From Halichoerus grypus (Eukaryota; Chordata; Mammalia; Carnivora; Phocidae): a stretch of DNA of 64,000 nucleotides. A model generated the notes under the pieces. That model saw only the letters and a program-made list of their open reading frames with translations, was not told the origin of the DNA and made no database searches. The translations under genes and the position numbers were made by a program. Below are positions 55,095-64,000 of this stretch, piece by piece; within the stretch, counting starts at the first letter, position 1; every line of letters begins with the position of its first letter. Where the stretch lies: NCBI RefSeq assembly GCF_964656455.1, contig NC_135721.1, positions 54,450,936-54,514,935 of the forward strand, written 5' to 3'.

Positions 55095-55113
55095 TTCTTT
55101 CTCTTTCTTCTTG
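54951..55113. repeat. (TTTC)n/(TC)n polypyrimidine microsatellite
   Basis: About 160 bp of almost pure C/T: TTTC units, a short CT-only block near 55062-55080, then TTTC again. Long homopyrimidine mirror-like tracts can form triplex (H-) DNA and are highly variable in length. The Ser/Phe/Leu-rich frames of about 100 codons on the plus strand and the Lys/Glu/Arg-rich frame on the minus strand are artefacts of it. Confidence 0.97.
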
Positions 55114-55685
55114 AGCTGTAAATACCCTGTTAGACCACTGCCTGTTACAAACCAGAGCATGGAGTCAGTCTCTAACACCTGAACATCCAGAGGTCTCCCT
55201 TGTTCTCAATTCTGTGTGCCTGTGTGATGGATGTCTTCCAAGATGTTGCCCTAGGAAGGTCAAGGGTGGCCAAGAGGCAGGGCAGGAGGTAGGGATTCAT
55301 ACTCTTATTTAGGGGGAAAAAATAAATTAAATGAGAGAACATTCTAGAAGAGTATCTGGTCATGGACTGAGATAAAAATCCCTAGACTGTTTAAATATAG
55401 ACACCAAAGGAAAGAGAAATAATATGGAGCTATTGTTTCCATAATTTTCATCTATTTTCTTCAAATAAAATGTAGCCATAGCTCCTTGCCTAGTATTTCT
55501 TTCAACAGGCAAGATCATAGGCCCCTGTGAAAACATGTGCCATCATGTTCTTGCTTATAGCTGTTTCAGAACATAAAGAAAGCTGAGAGGAAGGTGTACA
55601 ATTGCTACGGAAGTTCCACTGCAACACAAAGTGAATGGTTGTATCTTAATTCCTCCAAAGAAGAGACAGGGTACTCTGTGTAGAT
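55114..55685. other. Unique noncoding sequence
   Basis: I see no gene or repeat here. Confidence 0.45.
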
Positions 55686-56006
55686 GAGCACTGTTCATTA
55701 GAAATATACAGTGAGCCATATTTGTGACTTTAAATTTTCTAGTAGCCACATTCAATAAAGTAAAAAGAAACAAGTGAAATTAATTTTAGTAATATATTTT
55801 ATTTAACCTAATGTATCTAAGATATTATCACTTCAACATATAATGAACATAAAAGTATTAATGAGTTATTTTGTCCTTTTTTTTTGTACTAAGTCTTGAA
55901 CTCTGGTGTGTATTTTACACTTCTCACATCTCAATTTGGACTAGCCACATTTCAAGTGCTTAGTAGCCACATGTGGCTCAGGGCTACTGTTTTGGACAGT
56001 GCAACG
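55686..56006. mobile_element. hAT-like nonautonomous DNA transposon, about 320 bp
   Basis: The ends are imperfect inverted repeats: 'gcactgttcattag' at the left and 'ttttggacagtgca' at the right. The inside ('agtagccacattcaataaag', 'gactagccacatttcaagtg', 'agccacatgtggctc') matches a well-known mammalian nonautonomous DNA repeat whose name I will not guess. No transposase coding sequence. Confidence 0.6.
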
Positions 56007-56030
56007 CTAGACTTTGGCAGTGGTAATTTC

Positions 56031-56050
56031 AAGTGTGCTCAAGCACACTT
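56031..56050. other. Perfect 8-bp hairpin
   Basis: 'aagtgtgc' and 'gcacactt' face each other across a TCAA loop. Too short to call a functional RNA. Confidence 0.6.
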
Positions 56051-56952
56051 TGTCCAGCAGAGTCAAATATTCTGTTTCTGGTCTTAGCACAACTGTCAAT
56101 CTTCCTCCTCCTCAGCTAATTCGTCCATGAAATGAAGATGATAACATCTGCCTTACCACTGCAGTTTAGTTTTCTATAAGAGTTCAAATTCAATTATAGA
56201 TGTTGATTTTGAGAAACAGCATTAGATTAAGTGAACACCCCAAAACTTGTTGACAATAGCTGAAAGTCCTAAGAATTGAGGAAGACCATACTTTTCCTTA
56301 ATTCTCTGTGCCCTGTTATTCCTTTCATAAGACAGGTTTTAAAATCAGAAATGAATACCTATAAAGGTCTGTGGAGGATTTTTTAAATATCCATAATTTT
56401 TAAAGCCACCAACATATGGTCACCATTCTTTTGTATAACAGGCTTTATTTCAGTGGCTGATGGCATATAGGCATGGATTCCAGTTTTCCTTTGGAACCCA
56501 AGACAATGCTGGCACCACATTGTCCAGGAGACCCTCGGCCTGTGAGGTGCACCCTTCCCATTGTGCTTTGTAAATGTGATGCCAAGTATCAGGCGGATTA
56601 GAGTCCTGCCATTATTTCCCTCAGCCTTGGCTACCTCAGAGCTCACTGCCCCTTGCAGCTCCCCTGCTGTGCTGGTTTGCAAAGACAAGGGAACTATTTG
56701 CCTTTGGATTCTTCATGTTGAAGTACACTGGCAGCAGCTCCAGCCCATAAGGTGCCACATCAAAGTCCATCAACCCAGATCTGCCATACTTAGAATACTT
56801 AGCATTAAATGTTTGCCAAGACTAAGACTTCTGGTAACAATGACAAACATCATTGTATGTACAGGTGCTAATTTCTTATTTAAACTCAAAATCATAATCA
56901 TGATGGTAAGACTTCCACAAAATGCCTTGAATTTTAAAAGGATTTTCAGATT
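56051..56952. other. Unique noncoding sequence with an unexplained open frame
   Basis: I recognise no repeat here. A minus-strand frame of 101 codons (56383-56688) and a plus-strand frame of 144 codons (56561-56995) overlap. The plus frame runs into L1 sequence, which argues against it. The minus frame has no family I know. Confidence 0.4.
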
Positions 56953-57141
56953 AGTTAAGTTTATTCCTATTTTATTCTTTTTGATGCTACTGTAAATTTC
57001 TCATTCTGATAGTTCATTGTTTGTGTATAGAAACACAACTGGCTTTTGTACATTGATTTTGTGTCCTGCAATTTTACTGAATTTATGAGTTCTATCAGAT
57101 TTTGAGTGGAGTCTTTGGGACTTTCTATATATAATATCATG

Positions 57142-57483
57142 TCATCTGCAAATAGACAATTTTACTTCTTTCTTTCTAATTTGGATGCCTTTTATTTCTT
57201 TTTCTTGCCTAATTGTTCTGGCTAGGACTTCCAACACTATGGTGAACAGAAGTGGTAAGAGTAGGCATTCTTGACTTGTTCTTGATCTTAGCGGGAAAGC
57301 TTTCAACTTTTCACTGTTGAGTATGATGTTCGTTGTGGGCTTGTTATATATGGCCTTTATTATGTTGAGGTATGTTCCCTCTATATCCAGTTGAGAGTTT
57401 TTATCATGAAAGTATATTGATTTTTTTCCAGTAGATGCTTTTTGTGCATCTGTTGAGATGATTATATGATTTTTATCCTTCAT
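57142..57483 (-). pseudogene. L1 ORF2 reverse-transcriptase fragment (decayed)
   Basis: A 113-residue frame with '[11 protein letters not shown]', 'LKAFPLRS' and '[11 protein letters not shown]' corresponds to the palm/finger region of L1 ORF2p reverse transcriptase. Changes relative to the family include loss of the usual G-C-P-L cluster (here ECLLLP). The frame ends at a stop at 57142; the catalytic FADD codons at 57141-57152 are present but in a different frame, so a frameshift lies just upstream of the active site. Non-functional. Confidence 0.88.
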
Positions 57484-58475
57484 TTTGTTAATGTGTTATA
57501 TCACATTAATGTATAGATATTGAACCATATTTGCAACCCTGGAATAAATCCCACTTGATTATGGTATAAGAGTCTTTTAATGTATTGTTGTATTCAATTT
57601 GTTAATATTTTGTTGAGAATTTTGCATCTATGTTCATCAGGGATGTTGGCTTTTAATTTTCTTTTCTTGTAGTGTCCTTGTCTGACTTTGGTATCAGGGT
57701 AATATTGGTCTCATAAAATGAGTTTGAAAATGTTCCCTCCTCTTCTATTTTTTGGAAGAGTTTAAGAAGGATTGGTGTTAATTCTTTAATGTTTGATAGA
57801 ATTCATCAGTGAAGCCATCTGGTCCTGGACTTTTCTTTGTTGGGAGGTTTTTGATTCATCATTCGATTTCCTAACCAATAACCGGTCTATTCAGATTTTC
57901 TATTTCTTCATGATTCAGTCTTGGTATGTGTCTGTTTTAGAAATTTATGCATTTCTTTCAGGTTGTCCAATTTGTGGACATAAAATTGTTCTATGTAACC
58001 TCTTATAACCCTTTGTATTTGTGTAATATCATTTGTAACATCTCTTGCATTTCTAATTTTATTTGAGTCTTCTTTTTTTTTCTTGGAGAGTCTAGCTAAA
58101 GATGTGTCTAGTTTATCTTAAAAAAAAAAACAGCTTTTTGTTTCATTGATATTTTCTATTGTCTTTTTAGTCTCTATTTCATTTATTTCCACTCTGATCT
58201 TTGTTAATTCTTCCTTCAACTAACTTTGGGCTTAGTTTATACTTCCTTTTCTAGTTTTTTGAGGTGTAAAGCTATGTTATTTATTTGAGATATTTCTCTT
58301 TCTTAATGAAGGCATTTATTACAATAAACTTCTCTCTTAGAACTGCTTTTGCTGCATCCCATAATTTTTTTAGTATGTTGTGTTTCCATTTTCATTTGTC
58401 TCAAGATTTTTTTTATTTTTTTAAATTTCTTTTTTGATTTTTTCTTTGACCTTTTGTTGTTCAGCAGCATGTTGT

Positions 58476-58775
58476 TTAATCTCCACGTATTTGTGTATTT
58501 TCCAGTTTCTTCTTATAACTGATTTCTAGTTTCATATCATTATGGTCAGAAAAGATGTTTGATATGATTTCAGTCTTCTTAAATTTATTATGATTTGTTT
58601 TGTGGCCTAACATATGATCTACCCTGGAGACCGTTCCATGTGTGTCTGAGAATAATGTGTACTCTGCTGCTGTTAGATGGAATATTTTGCAAATGTCTGT
58701 TAGGCCCATCTGATCTAACAAATAGTTTAAGTCCAATGTTTCCTTATTGATTTTCTGTCTGGATGATCTATCCAT
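58476..58775 (-). pseudogene. L1 ORF2 endonuclease-domain fragment (decayed)
   Basis: A 99-residue frame contains 'MDRSSRQKINKETLDLN', 'AAEYTLFS', 'VDHMLGHK' and 'FSDHNDMKLEI', which follow the C-terminal half of the L1 AP-like endonuclease, including the S-D-H active-site motif. It belongs to the same L1 copy as the 57142 fragment and is separated from it by frameshifts and stops. Confidence 0.9.
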
Positions 58776-59245
58776 TGTCGAAAGTGGGGGTATTGAAGTC
58801 CCCCAATACTATTATATTGCTGTCTATTTCTCCCTTCAGGTCTGTCAATATTTGCTCTCTCTATATGCATATTCCTATGTTGGGTGTACCAGTATTTACT
58901 AATGTTACATTCTTTTGATGAATTGACCTGTTTCTTATTACAGTCTTTGGATTAAAATCTACCTTGTCTGATGTAAGTGTAGCTACCTCTGCTTATTGTT
59001 TTCATTTGCGTGAAATATCTTTTTCCATCCTTTCATTTTCAGTCTATGTGCGTCCTTAAAACTGAAGCAAATGAGTCTCTTGTAGGCAGCATATAGATGG
59101 GTCTTGTTTTTTTTTAATCCATTCAGCCACTCTATGTCTTGATTGGAGAATTTAGTTCATTTACATTTAAAATAATTATTGATAGGTATGGACTTAATAT
59201 TACTGTTTTGTTAACTGTTTTCTGGTTGTTCATATTTCTTGAATG

Positions 59246-59539
59246 AGTGAATAGGGGGTGAATAAATGAATTAAATAGTTATTGAACTGAAATATTTTTC
59301 CCATTTATTTCCAAATCATTACTACAAAGTTTTAATTGAATAGAATGCTTCCCTCCGCCCGCAAGTTATTACAATACAAAGACACTCACCTTTAAAAAAT
59401 CATGCCTCAGTTTGTAACGAGGCTTTAAACCTAAAGGCAGACCAACATAAATTGCCATTGGTAGCAAAGCTGGATGAGTGTACCACCTTAAGCTATGTGT
59501 GGTATGTGGCTGAAAACATGGGACACTCATGACCGTTGT
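59246..59539. other. Unique noncoding sequence
   Basis: I see no gene or repeat here. Confidence 0.45.
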
Positions 59540-59650
59540 GGTCATTCACTCAGTCAATCATTCAATAAATACTACTACTTGTCATATGCTCTATATGTTG
59601 AGGCCTCCACTAGGCACTGGGAGGGACACTGATCAAAATCCCCAAAATAT
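59540..59650 (-). repeat. L2 LINE 3' end
   Basis: 'tcaatcattcaataaatact' then 'ggcctccactaggcactggg' and 'agggacactgatcaaaatcc' match antisense L2 3' end text, with substitutions. Confidence 0.6.
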
Positions 59651-60719
59651 TCTCTGTCCCATTGGGCTACTACTTAATTGTTTCAGAATTTTGGGGACAA
59701 AATGTGATGAAATTTCTGGGTTTCTGTCAGTCAGAAAGTGAAGATGAAGCTTCCGTTGTCTTTTGCATTAAGAAAATAAAATCCCACTTTTACCTCTCCC
59801 TTCCTGCCCCCTCCCCCATCCCCTGATTATAGCAGTTTTAGTAATAATACTCATCCACGGAACTACTCCAACAGCCACTCCTGATGCATGTCCAAGTTCA
59901 TTAGAAATAAGTTTCCCCTCCCCTGCATTCTTCAGTAAGAAACAGCCAAGGACACTGAGGGGGAGGTTCACACTTAAACTGTCGTGGAAGGACCCCAAAG
60001 CCACATCAGACATCCTGACTCCCAGGCCTGTGCACATGCTGTGCACCATCTCTGGTTAAAATCTGAGCTGCTTTAGCCACCTCTCAGGATGCCCAGGGCT
60101 CAGTCAGAAACTTGAGCTAAGTGAGGACAGCCCACCTCCAAGTGCTCCCTGTCTTCTTTTCACATTTTTTCCATGGCTTCTGACACATCTTGGCCACCCA
60201 TCATTTTCCATTTAGTTATGGGCAGCCTTCTTATCTTCAAAGTGTTTTCCTTTGCCTTGCAGAGGGAAGCCTACCCCCAAATAAAGTTCTTGGTTTTCTG
60301 TGTGTGCCAAGAACATCTGCCAGGAGCCCAGCTGCTTTCGGACCATTGCCACCCAGCCTCGGCCTCCATTTCCGAGTTTCCACTACGGGAATAGATTCTT
60401 GGAAGGAGACTTGCTGCTTTTGGGCCATGAGGCCCCATTTCTGAGAGAGGAGACAGAGTGAGAAAGCCCAGGGGATAGCTGTCTCGGAGGTTCCATGAAA
60501 AAGCTTCTTCAGGGCTGGCTTGAACAGTGGTTTTGTATGACAGAAGAATCCCTCAGTCTTTCTGGTTTTGGCCAAGGCTCCCCGCTTCTTTGTGGGATGT
60601 TGATGAATTTGTGCCTGGTTCCCCTCTTACGATTACCTCTGTGTTTACACTGTGCTGCTTCAGAGTCACTGCTGTATCTTGAATGCTCATTCAAGGAGAG
60701 TAACTCAAGGGCTGACAGC
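59651..60719. other. Unique noncoding sequence
   Basis: No transposon is recognised. Frames near 60173-60725 overlap on both strands (for example 60237-60575 minus, 112 codons; 60495-60725 plus), with no recognised family. Moderate GC. Confidence 0.45.
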
Positions 60720-61040
60720 TGGTGAGGTCATTCCCCAGTCTAGCCAAGGCCCGTGTGCCATTACAATGAAGTAATAATGTATTTATAACACACCTAACCG
60801 CTGATGGCTTCTATTGCTGTGGCTTTTCCCTCTGCATTTGCACAGATGTTTTTTGAGAACTCAAGAATTGGCCTCCAGAAACAACCTCCTAGCAAACAAA
60901 CTCTGTCTGTTGACTCTGGCGGGTGCTTATAACGAGAGTTGTTAGCACACTGGATTTATGTTTCAAATATCATTTTAATTTCTCAGGCAGCATTTTTACC
61001 ACAAGATGTTAATTCACCGGTGCACTTGAATCTCATAGCC
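60720..61040. promoter_or_regulatory. Candidate conserved noncoding element
   Basis: A repeat-free block with AT-rich cores ('cattacaatgaagtaataat', 'tcattttaatttctcaggca') and CpGs retained in 'aaccgctgatgg', 'ggcgggtgcttataacgaga' and 'attcaccggtgc'. No coding frame. Regulatory role inferred from composition. Confidence 0.33.
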
Positions 61041-63394
61041 CTTCTCTCTCTCACTTGTACGTGTTCTCTCTCTCTCTCTCTTCTTTTTTAATGAAAATAT
61101 GGACTTGGTTTCTAAGGAAATATTCTCAGTGCTTGATTCATCAAAACACAGTGCGTGCGTTTTCCATGGAATTTACTCTGAAATGTCATAGTCTTTTTAC
61201 TTGATAAATGATGTACCTTTGTGATTCATTAAGCAACTTTCCATATATCCTGTAGCACCCTTTGTCATGCACAAGTCCTCTGCAATTAGTCCCAACAGCA
61301 GCAGTTGGGTCTTCCCAAGAGACACAAGCTGCTTTTAAACAAGTTTATCAGAAAATGATGGAAAAGCATTTAAAGATAATAGTGCACACACTAGGTTGAC
61401 ATCTAGCATGGATTCCTATGAGAAATGTTAAGTTGACCCCGTAAATCTTACTATTTCCTGATAGCGGTAGGTTCAAGATAACACCTCTAATTGATACCAC
61501 AATTAGCATTCCAGATATTAAGAAAATAAAAACAATGGGAGACTTTTGTTCTGACAATTTTGTATTGTCCCTTCTCTTTCCTCGCCTATAATCACAATGC
61601 ATTTTATTTCTGCTTCTCTGGAAGGCATTACCTTACAAAAAGTCATCCCCTTGGCCCACAAGCCCCCTCCCAAACCCCCAGTGCAAGCATAACAAGCATA
61701 AATATGTCTGAATTCATACACATCCTTCCTGTTTTTTTCACTAGCTCTGAAACAGGTGATATCAACTCTGGGACTTGAGACAAGAGAGTAAAAGTCTTCC
61801 TTCTCTCCTTCACCTCCAGTGCTCTCTGTAACCCAGTGTAGTTGGCTTTTGATACCCAAGCAGTCCATTGATGCTTCCTAACAGACAGCTCCAAAGCCTG
61901 CTTAATCCTGATCCTTGACCTCTTTGAAATTCTAGACTCTGTAGAGCATACCGTCCTAGAGCTTCCCCCACATTCATTTCTGCCACACTCCCCTCGCTGG
62001 GCCCTATCCAACTTCTCTCCCTCTCTCTTTCCTCTTTTGTTACCTGGTCAATATTGGCTGCCTTCTGGCTCTGGCTCTGGCTGTACACATTCTCCTGGGC
62101 AATCTTTTCCAACAACACATTCCATGGTTTCAATCATATTTTTGTTTCCAGCTCTGACCTCACTTCTCTCTGACTATTGCACGTGCACAACTCTGGATGT
62201 CTGGGCAGAGGGGAATTTCCCATCCATGGTGGGACTTGTCCTTTTCCCTCCTGCATTGGGTTCTCACTCATCAAACACCCTAGCCCTTCCCTTAGGAGGC
62301 CTGGTTATGAATTTTAGCATCATTTCTGTCCCCTCCTCCCCCTGCCCCCGGCCCTTCTTGCACACAGGTCTACTCCTTCACTATGTTGTGTTGATTCTTC
62401 CTCTTCACCGTCATGAGAAACGTCAGAATCACCTTGGGGCTTCTGAAACAAACTTGCCAAGTTCCATCCTGGAGACTGTGATTCACTACGTCTAGGGTGG
62501 CGCCGAGCATCTGTGTTTTGACAAAGCTCTGAGGGATTTGGACACACAGTCAGGTGGGAAAGCAAGGCTGCAGAGCCTGGCTCTTCTTTCTGTTTCCACA
62601 GCACCTGCCCAAGGTCAGGTGGACTCTTTGTCATCTTCCACCTGGGCTTGCCCATGCCTCCCTTCTTCCAATCAGACACCCTGCTATAGCCAGAGGAATT
62701 TTCTAGACACACATCCAGTCATATCATTCCCTTGTTTAGAAATGTTGGTTGCTGCTTTCCACCTGAGTGTTCCACACCCCTTATCATGATTTGTCATTTA
62801 CTTTTCCCCCCTCTGCCTGGGCACCTGCCTGGTACCTTTCCCACTATCAGGAAGGCTTTCCACTCTTTTCTGAGCTCTGCAGGTCATTCTTGTAGCACAT
62901 ATATTAGAGCTGGAGTAGTTTTTCCAAGTCTAGTTCCAAAGCCAGCTCTCTCACCCGCTGGGGGCAGCCCTTCTTGGCCAGAGACACTCCCTGCTCTGTG
63001 TCTCCATGGCACTGTGAACCGCTTTTGCCCCAGGCCCGGTGCTTACTGGGTTTACTGCATGTGTGCTTGCTGCTCCTGTCCCCACTACACCCAGGTGAGG
63101 AATCCCTTCAAGGCATGGGCTGCGGCCCATTGCCTCCCATGCTCCCCTCAGTACCTGGCAATTAAAGGGTGCACGCAGGGACCCACGGACAACAGTTTTC
63201 TTGGAGACTTCCACAGTATGTTTCAAGGTAGGGGATAGGGCAGGATTTTCAGTACAAAAAACTTAGATATCATGAACATTATTTTCCTTTTTTAGAAACT
63301 TTTCTCTCTTAATGGCATACTCAGTGTGTGGTAACTATTGGTTATATGTGGAAATTATACATTGATTCCCTATTGAAGTCACACTGGTGTGGGA
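61041..63394. other. Unique noncoding sequence, partly GC-rich
   Basis: No gene is recognised. A (TC)n run lies near 61065-61083. 62650-62960 may be a very old L2 copy ('catccagtcatatcattccc', 'tgctttccacctgagtg') but is too diverged for a firm call. Longer frames (62037-62495 plus, 152 codons; 62320-62712 minus, 130 codons; 62732-63238 plus, 168 codons) overlap each other on both strands and show no known domain. Confidence 0.45.
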
Positions 63395-63615
63395 GAAGGA
63401 CAAGGGCTTAGAGAGAAGAGGGTTCAAACCCCAGCCCTACCTTTCTCCTCCATGTAACCCTGGACCAGGCACTTAACATCTTTGTGTTTTAGCTCCTTCA
63501 TCTGTAAATGAGGCTAATTATCCCTACTTTGCAGAGTTGAAATGAGAATGAAATGGGATAGCCTAAAAGAAAGCACCTGGCTGATACAGGATACCTAACA
63601 AATGTCACTTTCCCT
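63395..63615 (+). repeat. MIR SINE, nearly full length
   Basis: Sense MIR: 'gagggttcaaaccccagccc', 'ggaccaggcacttaacatct', 'cttcatctgtaaatgaggct', 'agagttgaaatgagaatgaa', 'aagcacctggctgatacagg' in family order from the tRNA-like head to the 3' end. Confidence 0.88.
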
Positions 63616-63789
63616 TTCCTCTCCAGGAACCAAAGGTGCACTTTTGTCAGTCCCATAGGACACCAAAGGACAGCCCTCAACACCCAGAGCCAACCTGTCT
63701 TTCTCTCCGCTTTTCCTGCCTCATCCCTCCCTCCTGCCTGCAGAGTCCTGTGTGTGGTGATAAAGCCATGAATGGAAGGCATGATTCAG
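63616..63789. other. Unique spacer between two MIR copies
   Basis: I see no gene or repeat here. Confidence 0.45.
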
Positions 63790-63958
63790 ACTCAGGCTTT
63801 TTAGTTACTGACTGACCTCAGAGAAATTCCTTAATCTCTGTAGACCTCAGTTTTTCCTTCTGTGAAATGGGATGATTTCATAGTTTTATCATGGGGATTT
63901 CATGATATAATACACATTGAGCATTTAGAGGTCAGTATACAGTAGCTTTTATTATATG
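63790..63958 (+). repeat. MIR SINE
   Basis: Sense MIR: 'tgacctcagagaaattcctt', 'aatctctgtagacctcagtt', 'ttccttctgtgaaatgggat', 'acacattgagcatttagagg'. Second MIR in the same orientation within 400 bp. Confidence 0.8.
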
Positions 63959-64000
63959 GAAGCTGTAAGGAGCTATAAAGTCCTTAGTCCAAAGTCAATA

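Larger units (their letters stand above)
56953..59245 (-). mobile_element. L1 LINE, central ORF2 piece truncated at both ends
   Basis: Antisense ORF2 in order from the reverse transcriptase core (left) to the endonuclease domain (right): 'tttattctttttgatgctac', 'ttggatgccttttatttctt', 'tctatgttcatcagggatgt', 'ctgtttaggcccatctg'-like text near 58700, and 'ttgtaggcagcatatagatg' near 59080. The left end starts inside ORF2, so the 3' UTR and poly-A are missing. This needs deletion or recombination after insertion, since target-primed insertion keeps the 3' end. Many stops and frameshifts. Confidence 0.9.

Noticed and set aside
54791..55182. Frames of about 100 codons rich in Ser/Phe/Leu or Lys/Glu/Arg
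   Set aside because: They are translations of the (TTTC)n/(TC)n microsatellite.
62037..63238. Frames of 152 and 168 codons as a possible gene near the right end
   Set aside because: The 130-codon minus frame overlaps the 152-codon plus frame and a 91-codon minus frame overlaps the 168-codon one. The DNA is GC-rich, no domains are visible, and part may be an old L2.
1..64000. CRISPR array, operon, tRNA, rRNA or snRNA genes
   Set aside because: No regularly spaced repeats, no prokaryotic gene organisation and no recognisable structural RNA sequence; the only tRNA-like sequences are SINE heads and MIR.

Overview
The window is nuclear DNA from a mammal, and the repeats place it in the Carnivora. 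Nine tRNA-derived can-SINEs (SINEC) are present. The two best preserved (45157-45357 and 39516-39746) have the head and body typical of arctoid carnivores (bears, pinnipeds, musteloids) rather than the dog or cat subtypes; that placement rests on remembered family consensus sequences. Ancient mammal-wide repeats (L1M, L2, MIR, MaLR LTR, hAT-type DNA elements) fill much of the rest.

I find no protein-coding gene, no exon I would defend, and no structural RNA gene. The only protein-like matches are decayed L1 ORF2 fragments at 35540-35752, 57142-57483 and 58476-58775 on the minus strand. Other open frames are short and match nothing I recognise. The window reads as an intergenic gene desert or a very long intron.

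Layout: 1-5270 is mostly unique, with a CpG-retaining block at 3530-3950. 5275-9915 holds old repeats (a MIR split by an LTR-like insertion, a hAT-like element, an L1/HAL1 5' region) and microsatellites. 9916-28153 mixes unique DNA with six minus-strand SINEs, an MLT1/MST-type LTR, an L1 with an inverted 5' end, and L2 and MIR copies. 28154-34740 is about 6.6 kb in which I recognise no transposon, and it looks like constrained noncoding sequence. 34741-36410 is an L1 3' end carrying a SINE. 36411-44590 is unique DNA plus MIR, L2 and SINE copies and a long L2. 44600-49400 is an LTR-like piece and a long decayed L1 with a young SINE inside. 49985-51282 holds a near-perfect 165-bp inverted repeat. 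51283-56950 is mixed, with a polypyrimidine microsatellite beside conserved-looking sequence. 56953-59245 is a central L1 ORF2 piece. 59246-64000 is mostly unique with L2 and MIR at the edges.

There is no gene system to assemble. The two strongest points of interest are the 165-bp arms (164 of 165 bases pair, 931-bp spacer) at 50022-51282 and several AT-rich, CpG-retaining, repeat-free blocks that look like developmental enhancers. The enhancer idea is inference from composition and cannot be confirmed without cross-species alignment. Boundaries of ancient repeats are approximate throughout.
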